Virus record (IMG/VR): IMGVR_UViG_3300030329_001387
Location: 1 to 29,388 of that record
From: a virus
DNA: 29,388 bases
Reading direction: 5' to 3' (one strand)
Below the pieces are notes generated by a model. That model did not search any database and was not told the DNA's origin. It saw only the letters and a program-made list of their open reading frames with translations. Numbering within the stretch: the first letter of the stretch is position 1; each line of letters begins with the position of its first letter. Shown in pieces: positions 22,753 to 29,388 of the stretch. The translations under genes and the position numbers were made by a program.

Positions 22753-23115
22753 TTAGGGTTGTATCTGTTTATCATATTGCTGAATAACTCTTCTTGCCTC
22801 ATTCTTAGCTGTTTCAATAAACAGTCTTTTTATTTCTGCCCTGAATTGTCGCCTTGTCTTTGGTATTTCATTGACCTTCATACCGATACAACTTTTAACC
22901 ATTTCTAAAGTTGGGTATTCAGGTTTCTCTTCTGAACCAAGAAACATAAATGCCATTTTAGTTTCAATAAGAATTTTATTTCTCAAGTAAACCTCATGGT
23001 AATTATCTTTGGTAATTTCTTGGTAACCTCCGAACATTGCATTAAAACCAAGTAATTTTTCTAAGTCTGAAATTCCTTGTTTTTCTTTGTTTGGGCTTTC
23101 AATTATTAATGACAT
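22753..23115 (-). CDS. Hypothetical early protein
   Basis: 120 residues from the ATG giving MSLIIESPNK, which has AGGAGG four bases upstream. A longer reading through the leader box would ignore that SD and start without one. C-terminal basic helix (RRQFRAEIKRLFIETAKNEA). Family not recognised. Confidence 0.65.
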   Translation of the reverse strand: MSLIIESPNKEKQGISDLEKLLGFNAMFGGYQEITKDNYHEVYLRNKILIETKMAFMFLGSEEKPEYPTLEMVKSCIGMKVNEIPKTRRQFRAEIKRLFIETAKNEARRVIQQYDKQIQP

Positions 23116-23141
23116 AAATCCTCCTTCTGTCATTGGTTTAT

Positions 23142-23187
23142 TACTAAAACGGTAACGGTTGGAGGCTTGCGAAACCCCAACCGTTAC
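23142..23187 (-). promoter_or_regulatory. Hairpin plus early leader box, copy 13
   Basis: Box CGTTTTAGTA at 23151-23142, 26 bases before the ATG. Hairpin arms 23152-23162 and 23177-23187, eleven perfect pairs, directly abutting the box. Confidence 0.8.
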
Positions 23188-23194
23188 AATCAAA

Positions 23195-23389
23195 CTAAAC
23201 TTTGCTAGTCTGAACTAAATTGCAAAACATACACTTAGTCGTTGCAGTTTTGTAATTTTCAACTTTCCCATTCTCATACTTTTTTGAGAAACTATTTATG
23301 TCGCCAATAATTTCACTGACTGGGTGAGAACAATTGTATTGTCCCCAAGTGAATTGTTTTGGGTGGTCTTTAACTATAAATGCTACCAT
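23195..23389 (-). CDS. 64-residue zinc-binding-type protein, first gene of the early array
   Basis: MVAFIVKDHP onward with AATGGAGG before the ATG. Cys20 and His22 in NCSHP plus the pair Cys53/Cys56 in KCMFCN could hold one zinc. It is the gene nearest the leftward promoter and directly follows the structured leader, so it should be among the first early proteins made. Function unknown. Confidence 0.65.
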   Translation of the reverse strand: MVAFIVKDHPKQFTWGQYNCSHPVSEIIGDINSFSKKYENGKVENYKTATTKCMFCNLVQTSKV

Positions 23390-23416
23390 TTATTCCTCCA
23401 TTGTTAATTTATTTAT

Positions 23417-23457
23417 TACTAAGACGAAACCAAGCGACAATTTGGAGGGTCGCTTGG
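23417..23457 (-). promoter_or_regulatory. Hairpin plus early leader box, copy 14, at the end of the structured leader
   Basis: Box CGTCTTAGTA at 23426-23417, 27 bases before the first early gene. Hairpin arms 23430-23438 and 23449-23457, nine perfect pairs. Four bases of the 5' arm (23454-23457) can instead pair with 23676-23679 as part of a long-range helix. Confidence 0.75.
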
Positions 23458-24160
23458 CTTTGTCGTGGGTTCTTTCGTTTCGGTTTATTAAACTTTGAAT
23501 TTAATCCAAGGCTTGCGACTTGGAACCATACACCTCCCACAGTTTCGGCTTCATTCCTGACTTTCACAGTTGTTCACTTAGTAATTTGTTTCAATAACCT
23601 AGACTTGAAAACATAATCAAATAATTACCCTTGGATAAATATCTTTTCTGTAACAAGTAACCACTACACGACCAGCCAACCTCAACGATTAAATAATAAT
23701 GTAGCTTTGTATTTTACTTTTAGTTATTTACTTAAGAGAGCTTTTCTCATTCAACTCAATTTGTAGATGTTGCGTATTGCTTGTAATAAAAATCCTTCGG
23801 ACTATCTCAGCAGGGCAATGCCACGCCCTCCATAACCGAAATGCTGTGTATTCAACTAATGACCCAAGGGTCAACAGTCTTTTATTCTGTGACCAGTTCA
23901 CAGCACCCAAGTTTGAACATACCTGCAGGGACTACAATAGCCCCCCTCTTGGAAATTCAGTGCCTCAACAACTCGGAAACGTTTGCATTTATCTACAGTC
24001 TAGGAAGTTCATTTGAGTTCACCGAATTACTCGGCTTCTATGACTTCCCCCCCCTGCCGTTTCATGTTGCCCCCACTTGTCAGGGTTCAAGCCTGACTCC
24101 TAAGCCTTCCATGTTTGCTCAGTCCCTGAGGGTCTAACAACCTACCAACAACAACCACTC
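23427..24160 (-). ncRNA. Candidate large structured noncoding RNA (about 735 bases)
   Basis: No credible gene: short open frames on both strands lack ribosome sites and do not look like proteins. Local hairpins: 24079-24084/24092-24097, 24003-24008/24043-24048 (continued by 24010-24012/24040-24042), 23928-23934/23938-23944, 23887-23892/23898-23903, 23860-23864/23869-23873, 23812-23816/23825-23829, 23791-23795/23799-23803, 23589-23594/23605-23610, 23505-23510/23519-23524. Longer-range helices: 23991-23997/23762-23768, 23913-23918/23850-23855, and a three-part helix 23454-23459/23674-23679, 23462-23467/23667-23672, 23468-23471/23659-23662. Several pairings contain G-U on the minus strand that would be A-C on the plus strand. 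Size and phage setting recall GOLLD and ROOL RNAs; membership is unproven. Confidence 0.6.
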
Positions 24161-24165
24161 CGTTA

Positions 24166-24195
24166 ATAGTAACACCATATAAATTAATATGTCAA
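24166..24195 (-). promoter_or_regulatory. Strong sigma70 promoter for the leftward early region
   Basis: On the minus strand, a perfect -35 TTGACA at 24195-24190, an 18-base spacer and an extended -10 TGTTACTAT (hexamer TACTAT at 24171-24166). Transcription would begin near 24159 and run through the structured leader into the early genes. It is the only near-consensus host-type promoter I found in the window. Confidence 0.7.
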
Positions 24196-24263
24196 CAACT
24201 AATTTAAAACGGGATAATGTGGCACTTTCATTTAAATATAATTTCAACCTGATAAAATAGTAA

Positions 24264-24782
24264 ATGACTATGAGCAGAAAAATACAGTTAGATAATAAAA
24301 AGATAGAGTTAATCAAGCAGGATATAGAACGGCTTGGATTACACCCTACAAGTGCCATAATAAGACGCTGTGGGGTTTCTGAGTCTGTTGCTATGGGTTG
24401 GCTCCGTTTTGGTGAAAAAGTCCGTGTAACATTAGATACTGAAACTGATACAGATACTATAGATACTGTAACAGTAACAGATACTAAGAATCTGAACCCT
24501 AGTGACAGATACAAGCAACTGACACTGAAATTACATGATACAGTAACTGAGGCTGTAACTGAGTTTGAAGCGTTACAGTTAACGGAATTAACGACTGCAG
24601 AGAATGAAGCTGTTAAAAGTAAAAATAGCCAGTGGCTTCTGTCTAAAAAATATCCTGACAGATACGGTGACAATAAGAACCAAACCACAATTGACGACCA
24701 AGCCAATGCACTAATCCAAGCATTAATTAACATAAATGTGCCAATCTCCGAAGATAAAAAGCCAATAGAGGACACGGCGTAA
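24264..24782 (+). CDS. Small terminase-like DNA-binding protein
   Basis: 172 residues. A helix-turn-helix is likely at about 14-48 (IKQDIERLGLHPTSAIIRRC then GVSESVAMGWLRFGEKV). A Thr/Asp-rich linker (about 55-76, coded by short GATACT-like repeats) and a helical oligomerisation-type C-terminus follow. The order small terminase, large terminase, portal is standard, so DNA recognition for packaging is the likely role. No SD is visible before either ATG (24264 or 24270). Its TAA sits at a hairpin. Family assigned mainly by context. Confidence 0.6.
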   Translation: MTMSRKIQLDNKKIELIKQDIERLGLHPTSAIIRRCGVSESVAMGWLRFGEKVRVTLDTETDTDTIDTVTVTDTKNLNPSDRYKQLTLKLHDTVTEAVTEFEALQLTELTTAENEAVKSKNSQWLLSKKYPDRYGDNKNQTTIDDQANALIQALININVPISEDKKPIEDTA

Positions 24783-24800
24783 CGCTGTATAAAACGCCGT
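24774..24800 (+). terminator. Hairpin at the small terminase stop codon
   Basis: ACGGCGT (24774-24780) pairs with ACGCCGT (24794-24800), seven pairs, and the stop codon begins in the 5' arm. No U-run follows. Possibly limits read-through into the gap. Confidence 0.45.
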
Positions 24801-25177
24801 AACACATTCTAAACTCAGATAGGACAAAATTCCAAACAGTTGGGAATCATTCCAAACTAAAGAGGGACATTCTCAAAAGCATTCTAAATAACAAAATGGG
24901 AACGAATGGGAACGTAAGGCACAATGAGGCATGATACCCCCCAAGCCCCAAAAGCCCGTCTATGAGCCTCTGAGAGCCTCTGAGAGGTGCGTATGATTCG
25001 GATTCGGAAAAAAAAATGCGTGTGGTGGGGTGGATGGGTGGTGGTGGTTGCTGGGTGGTCTGGCTGTCATCGGTATCATCGTGTCGGTGTCAATGTGTCG
25101 GCTGCAAGGGGGGTGGTTCTTGTGGTCGCTTGCTGGTCTGTGTCTGTGGTACTACCTCCTGTAAATTTTATGCTAAA
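24801..25177 (+). repeat. Repeat-rich noncoding gap before the large terminase (candidate packaging site)
   Basis: Five CATTCT/CATTCC-like units, most followed by AAA, at 24805, 24828, 24848, 24868 and 24880. A tandem AATGGGAACG pair lies at 24895-24914, a tandem GAGCCTCTGA pair at 24964-24983, and a tandem GATTCG pair at 24995-25006. From 25014 to 25140 the plus strand is strongly G/T-rich with few A or C. Reading frames through it give Gly/Cys/Trp-rich nonsense. Repeats between the terminase genes are where pac or cos recognition sites are often found; assignment is inference. Confidence 0.5.
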
Positions 25178-25186
25178 ATGTGTCTC

Positions 25187-26596
25187 ATGATACATGAACA
25201 ACGTGATGCCCTATTCGGAGCCATAGGTTACAAGCCTACGGCTGCACAGCTTGAGATACTCAATGATGATGCTAGATTCAAACTGGTTGCCGGTGGCGTG
25301 AGAGCAGGTAAGTCCAATCTTGGTGCTATGTATATGTTTGAAAAGATAATGTCCAAGATTGTAGAAGACCCTGATGCTGCTTCGGGCAGTGTCTATTGGC
25401 TAGTTGCTGCAGATTACGAAAGAACTAGGGGTGAGTTTGACTATCTTGGAGATGCCTTCAACAGGCTAGGTATAATTAAACGTGCCACACGTCAGGTTGA
25501 CCCCGGATACATCGAGGTGTCCGTTGGTTCTAAGAACCTAAAACCGTTGATAATCAAGACTAAGTCTGCGACTGACTACAGAAAACTTGCGATGGAAGCC
25601 CCGATGGGCATCGTTGCTTGTGAGGCTTCGCAGTTAGACCAAGAAAGTTACTGGCGATTGATGGAAAGAGTGGCAGAAAAGCGTGGTTGGGTATTCCTAG
25701 AAGGTACTTTTGAGGGTAGTCTAGGATGGTACCCCCAACAATTTACGTCATGGCAATCACCGGGTATCCAAAATTTAGAGAGTGCAAAAAGTTTTTCACT
25801 ACCTACATGGACTAATACGCATATATTTCCGTTGGGAGAGCACGACCCTGAAATAGAAAAGATGAGAACTGAACATTCCGAGGAGTGGTTTAATGAACGT
25901 GTCGCCGGAATCCCGAGTCCTCCGAGTGGATTGGTGCATCCGTCATTCAATGTAAACGTTCATGTAAGAGAAGTTGTGTATGACCCAGACGAAATTGTGT
26001 ATCTTGCAGTTGACCCGGGTTATTCTAGGATGACCGAAAGTGCGTATGCCGTTGAGGTGTGCCACATAATCGATGGGCAAGTGCAGGTATTTGACGAAAT
26101 TTACGAGAGAGAATTGATTGCTTCCGACATTATTGAGGTAGCAAAGAAAAGATTTTGGTGGCAGAACACGGATAAGTTTGGCGTGATTGACGTTGCAGGA
26201 AATGCACACGCTGGAGCCATGCCATCAAACACTGAAATATGGTTTAAAGAAGCGAATATAATTATGCAAAGCCAGCCCGTAAAGATTATTGACGGTATTG
26301 AGAGAATGAACAGCATGCTTAAGCCAGACCCGATAGACTTAGAGCCCGGATTAGTCATTGACCCTACTTGCAAAGGACTGATTTCTGAACTTGGAGGAGG
26401 ACCAAATCCGTTTGACGGACAGGTCAGAGTTTACAGTTGGCAGATGAACCGAGAGGGTGGGGTAGTTGGAAATGTTCCAAGAGACAAGTATAATCATGCT
26501 GTAAAGGCATTAACTTATCTGATGGTAAATCAGTTTGGATATGCCGGTAATGAAAACTATTCAAGGGAGATTATCCCAGTGACGAGATTTAGATAA
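25187..26596 (+). CDS. terL: Large terminase subunit (ATPase and nuclease)
   Basis: 469 residues from the ATG giving MIHEQRDALF; ATG at 25178 is an alternative. Walker A GGVRAGKS lies at 36-43, and the acidic Walker B-type strand IVACEA at 142-147 with Glu146. FLEGTFE near 180 is the coupling region. The C-terminal nuclease half starts with YLAVDPGYS and continues with the strand FGVIDVAGN, typical of the RNase H-like terminase domain. It drives DNA into the prohead and cuts it. No SD precedes the start; TGCTAAAAT just upstream could be an extended -10 giving a nearly leaderless message. The stop overlaps the portal ATG. Confidence 0.85.
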   Translation: MIHEQRDALFGAIGYKPTAAQLEILNDDARFKLVAGGVRAGKSNLGAMYMFEKIMSKIVEDPDAASGSVYWLVAADYERTRGEFDYLGDAFNRLGIIKRATRQVDPGYIEVSVGSKNLKPLIIKTKSATDYRKLAMEAPMGIVACEASQLDQESYWRLMERVAEKRGWVFLEGTFEGSLGWYPQQFTSWQSPGIQNLESAKSFSLPTWTNTHIFPLGEHDPEIEKMRTEHSEEWFNERVAGIPSPPSGLVHPSFNVNVHVREVVYDPDEIVYLAVDPGYSRMTESAYAVEVCHIIDGQVQVFDEIYERELIASDIIEVAKKRFWWQNTDKFGVIDVAGNAHAGAMPSNTEIWFKEANIIMQSQPVKIIDGIERMNSMLKPDPIDLEPGLVIDPTCKGLISELGGGPNPFDGQVRVYSWQMNREGGVVGNVPRDKYNHAVKALTYLMVNQFGYAGNENYSREIIPVTRFR

Positions 26597-28524
26597 TGGC
26601 TAGAAAGACACAAGACGAAATAGTTGCTGATGTTTTAAATAAAATAGAAACACTATTTGACCAAGACCAACCTTTACATGACAGAATGGACATGGATTAC
26701 TCCTCATGGAGATTAACTCACTTTGTGCCAGACGAAGAAGAAGGTGTCGACCCAGAAGATGCTTACACAACTAACTCAATGAGAACATTAGCAGACAAGA
26801 TAGAAAGTTTTATTTCTGGTTCTGAACAAGTTGTAAGAGTACACAATGATGCTGCAGACGAACAGAAGCGTGCTGCAAACGATAACTTAGAAAGATTAGT
26901 TATTGGAATGCACAGGCAAATAAACAAAAGAATGCAGAGAAAAGGTGAGCCTTTGCTTATACCTCAGCTTGCTTGGTACTCTACGGTACGAGGTGGTAGG
27001 ATAGCAACAAGGTCACTGCTTAGAAAAAAACCAAACGGTGAAACTTTTGCAGAGATAAAACCACTAGACCCAAGACATTTAGTTGTTCAGTTCGGAGAAG
27101 AAGAACCAGTTTTTGCAGCTTACAGAATGACTCAAACAAGGTCAGAGATAAGAGACACCTACAAGAATTTTAAATTTTACGATGTAACGCTTGACGATGG
27201 TCACGAAGTAGAGTTTGTTTACGACTGTTACGAAAGACAGATTGTAAACGGTGAAGTTAAATACATGAATTATGTAATTATTGATGACCATTATGCCAAA
27301 AAACCTGCAGACACTTTTGCAATGATGTTTCCAATATGTACTGTTCCTGTTGGGAGTGTACCGATTCTTGCTACATCTGACACAGGAATGCGACAGATTG
27401 ATAGCATGGCAGACATCGAAGACCCAATTAAAGACTTCTCAGAATCAATTTTTGCTCCTAACAGGGACATAATTAAGTTTAAAAACAGAGTTTTCTCATA
27501 CAGAATGGCACTTGCTGCACGAGCAGTAGACCAAGCCTACAAGGTTTCATCGTTAGACGGAACTAAGGCATTAGAAGACAACCCGTCAAAGAAGGGGTCA
27601 CAAATAAATGTGTCAACTCAAAACCAAGAAGACGTGCAGCCACTACCGTTGTCACAATCACCAAGAGATGCAGACGTATTACTTGGTGCAATCAATGACG
27701 ATGAGGTAGACGGTGGATTACCACCACAGGCTTTTGGAATATTGCAAGCACCAATATCTGGTTTTGCAATGAGACAGCTTGGAACTAACATTGAACAAAA
27801 AGTAATTCCAAGACTTACAGCAGTTCAAAACTTACTTGAAATGTCTTTTGAACATTTGATTATGATGTACGAAACTAAATCGTACAAAGCGTTGAATGTA
27901 TCTGGTAAAACATACGCTAAAATGCCTTTTGATGGACCAATAACACCAGATGACATAAAAAATCACGGTGATTTAACATTTACTTTACTGACTGCATTAC
28001 CTGAAGATGATATGCAAAGATATTCTATTGCACAGATGGCAACACAACCTACAGCAACTGGAGAGTCGCTTGTGTCAATGGATTTTGCAAGAGACAAGAT
28101 TCTTAAAATGCAAGATGCAGATTTAGAAAGACAAAGAATATACGAACAGATTGCAAGAACATCGACACCGATTATGCAGTTAGTTCAGCTTTACACTGCA
28201 GCAATGAAGAGTGGTGATGAGCAAATGGCTCAACATTATTTGCAAGAAATTAAACTTGCTGAAGAACAAAAACAGATGCAGGAACTTGCACAACGTATGA
28301 CATTTATGCAACAATATGGACAGATGCAGCAACCAATGGCACCCCCTCAGCAGGGAGCCCCTACATCAACTGGAGTAAGACCAGAGGTCATGCCTAATGC
28401 AGCCATGGGAGGCATACCGAATACTCCATCACCTAACCAAGGCATGAACACGGCAGCACCCAGACCCGGAGCCCAAAGTGAAAGAACTCAATTACTTAGA
28501 AGTATAGGATTAGAAGAAGAATGA
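26596..28524 (+). CDS. Portal (head-tail connector) protein
   Basis: 642 residues. The N-terminal region LHDRMDMDYSSW onward, the helix-rich core with DPRHLVVQFGEEEPVFAAYR, and the long Gln/Met-rich C-terminal helices (QEIKLAEEQKQMQELAQRM) ending in a Pro/Gln tail fit podovirus-type portals. It sits directly after the large terminase with overlapping stop/start, as expected. The portal forms the ring at one head vertex through which DNA passes. The call rests on position and overall pattern, since portals have no catalytic residues. Confidence 0.75.
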   Translation: MARKTQDEIVADVLNKIETLFDQDQPLHDRMDMDYSSWRLTHFVPDEEEGVDPEDAYTTNSMRTLADKIESFISGSEQVVRVHNDAADEQKRAANDNLERLVIGMHRQINKRMQRKGEPLLIPQLAWYSTVRGGRIATRSLLRKKPNGETFAEIKPLDPRHLVVQFGEEEPVFAAYRMTQTRSEIRDTYKNFKFYDVTLDDGHEVEFVYDCYERQIVNGEVKYMNYVIIDDHYAKKPADTFAMMFPICTVPVGSVPILATSDTGMRQIDSMADIEDPIKDFSESIFAPNRDIIKFKNRVFSYRMALAARAVDQAYKVSSLDGTKALEDNPSKKGSQINVSTQNQEDVQPLPLSQSPRDADVLLGAINDDEVDGGLPPQAFGILQAPISGFAMRQLGTNIEQKVIPRLTAVQNLLEMSFEHLIMMYETKSYKALNVSGKTYAKMPFDGPITPDDIKNHGDLTFTLLTALPEDDMQRYSIAQMATQPTATGESLVSMDFARDKILKMQDADLERQRIYEQIARTSTPIMQLVQLYTAAMKSGDEQMAQHYLQEIKLAEEQKQMQELAQRMTFMQQYGQMQQPMAPPQQGAPTSTGVRPEVMPNAAMGGIPNTPSPNQGMNTAAPRPGAQSERTQLLRSIGLEEE

Positions 28525-29306
28525 GATTTTACCCGATAACAATAAGAACCCCTCAAGGGACAACTCAAACCTTTTTTGTTCGTGCTGGTTCTGAAGCTGA
28601 AGCAAGGGCTGAAGCTGAAAGATTGTATGGTGGACAACTAGGTACTGGAGAAAACCAAACTCAAATTGTAACGATTGGAGAACCACAAAATGAAATACCA
28701 ACTGGAACACCCGGTAGAGGTGCAGTTGGAATCATGGAACCCGGTGGTGATGTTACAAGATTAGGTGCAGATATTGGTGGAATACCTGAAGAAGGCATCC
28801 GTGGTGAAAGTGGAATGTTTCAAAGAGCATTTAATGAGTTGTTTCCAAATGTGCCTACAGCATTTAACAGAACAATAAGAGGACAATTTTTTAATCCCCT
28901 TCAGGCAGTTGGTGATGTAGCATCAGCATTAGGAAGAAATTTTGCTGGCTCAGTTGGAGCACTTCGTAACGTTGGACCAGAAAACGTTTATAGCACAGCA
29001 AGAAATTTATTTTCTGAATTAATACCTTTATCAAGAAATCCAGAATTACCTGCTGATGCAGCTTTAAGAAATTTAGTTAATCCAGAAGTATTTGTAGATG
29101 ATAAAGGTAGATTTGGATTAGGTGCTGGTGCACAACAAGCATTCAATCTTGCAAGAGCAGGTGCAGCAGATAGGCTTGGTAGATTTACTGCTGGAAGACT
29201 TGTTCCGGGTGATTTTTCTCAAATACAAGACGAATTTGCTGGTTCTGATTTACTACCACAACAAGGTGGATATTTACAATTCTTACAAAATAGATTTGGA
29301 CTTTAG
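28521..29306 (+). CDS. Virion-associated protein following the portal, unknown function
   Basis: 261 residues. Residues 1-40 (YPITIRTPQGTTQTFFVRAG then AEARAEAERLYGG) form a small beta-alpha unit. The rest is Gly/Asn/Arg-rich and helical, with AFNELFPNVPTAFNRTIRGQ in the middle. Overlaps the portal stop by four bases. Position between portal and the next structural gene suggests an internal head or scaffold-type protein. Not recognised. Confidence 0.55.
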   Translation: MRFYPITIRTPQGTTQTFFVRAGSEAEARAEAERLYGGQLGTGENQTQIVTIGEPQNEIPTGTPGRGAVGIMEPGGDVTRLGADIGGIPEEGIRGESGMFQRAFNELFPNVPTAFNRTIRGQFFNPLQAVGDVASALGRNFAGSVGALRNVGPENVYSTARNLFSELIPLSRNPELPADAALRNLVNPEVFVDDKGRFGLGAGAQQAFNLARAGAADRLGRFTAGRLVPGDFSQIQDEFAGSDLLPQQGGYLQFLQNRFGL

Positions 29307-29316
29307 GAGGCTGTAA

Positions 29317-29388
29317 ATGGTAATGGGACAAAACCCATTTAGTGATTTCTTTGAGACAGATGTTTTTGGAAGACAAGCTGCTTTTGGT
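29317..29388 (+). CDS. Start of a further structural gene, cut by the window edge
   Basis: TAGGAGG lies six bases before an ATG that opens MVMGQNPFSDFFETDVFGRQ and runs off the end without a stop. Only 24 codons are visible, too few to name it. Confidence 0.6.
   Translation, partial: MVMGQNPFSDFFETDVFGRQAAFG

Noticed and set aside
16701-23457. Regularly repeated box considered as a CRISPR array
   Set aside because: Repeat units are only about 10 bases, are separated by whole genes and sit next to different hairpins.
24079-24097. GGTTCAAGCC resembling a tRNA T-arm
   Set aside because: Loop and stem register do not fit a T-arm and no acceptor, D or anticodon arms surround it. The same bases form a simple hairpin on the other strand.
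23728-24137. Short open frames on both strands in the 23.5-24.1 kb gap
   Set aside because: No ribosome sites, poor protein character, and the same bases form consistent RNA helices.
25016-25186. N-terminal extension of the large terminase through the G-rich tract
   Set aside because: The translated segment is an artificial Gly/Cys/Trp/Val mixture with no family resemblance, and the ATPase domain has the right length without it.

Overview
The window is a stretch of a tailed double-stranded DNA bacteriophage genome, AT-rich, with gene content typical of uncultured marine podovirus-like phages. The large terminase, a podovirus-type portal, repetitive tail-fibre proteins, a set of small lysine-rich proteins and a DUF932 protein all point this way. 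Strong AGGAGG ribosome binding sites precede most early genes, so the host is a bacterium. I see no integrase, tRNA, DNA polymerase or phage RNA polymerase here. Terminase and portal lie at the right edge and tail proteins at the left edge, so the capsid part of the structural block is probably outside the window (circular or permuted genome).

Layout. (1) 1-11745, plus strand: late/virion genes packed with overlapping stop/start codons. They comprise tail fibres, a kelch-like protein, connector and beta-propeller-like proteins, a nuclease-like protein, a run of very basic small proteins (8942-10416), a virion or membrane-associated protein and a tiny zinc-finger-like protein. (2) 11742-23389, minus strand: early genes. 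Nearest the convergent end is a replication/recombination block: winged-helix protein, DnaC-like helicase loader, Fe-S RecB-family nuclease, two further PD-(D/E)xK nucleases and an excisionase-type HTH protein. Further upstream lie many small unknown genes plus a GHKL ATPase and a DUF932 protein. (3) 23390-24263: about 870 bases without a credible gene but dense in complementary segments. (4) 24264-29388, plus strand: small terminase, a 395-base repeat-rich gap, large terminase, portal, one unknown gene and the start of another.

Two things stand out. First, the minus-strand region from 16.7 to 23.4 kb carries 14 copies of a box that reads CGTNTTAGTA in the direction of transcription. Each lies 17-34 bases upstream of a start codon. 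Thirteen of them sit directly downstream of a hairpin whose sequence changes from copy to copy while its pairing is kept. The early genes are therefore arranged as self-contained cassettes (leader box, SD, gene, hairpin).

Second, a near-ideal sigma70 promoter (TTGACA, 18-base spacer, extended -10) at 24195-24166 reads left into an approximately 735-base leader. This leader has many hairpins and several long-range helices, and it ends at the first hairpin-plus-box copy. G-U pairs that only form on the minus-strand transcript support this orientation. I read it as a candidate large structured noncoding RNA, in the size range of known phage-borne giant RNAs such as GOLLD and ROOL. I cannot assign it to a family from sequence alone.
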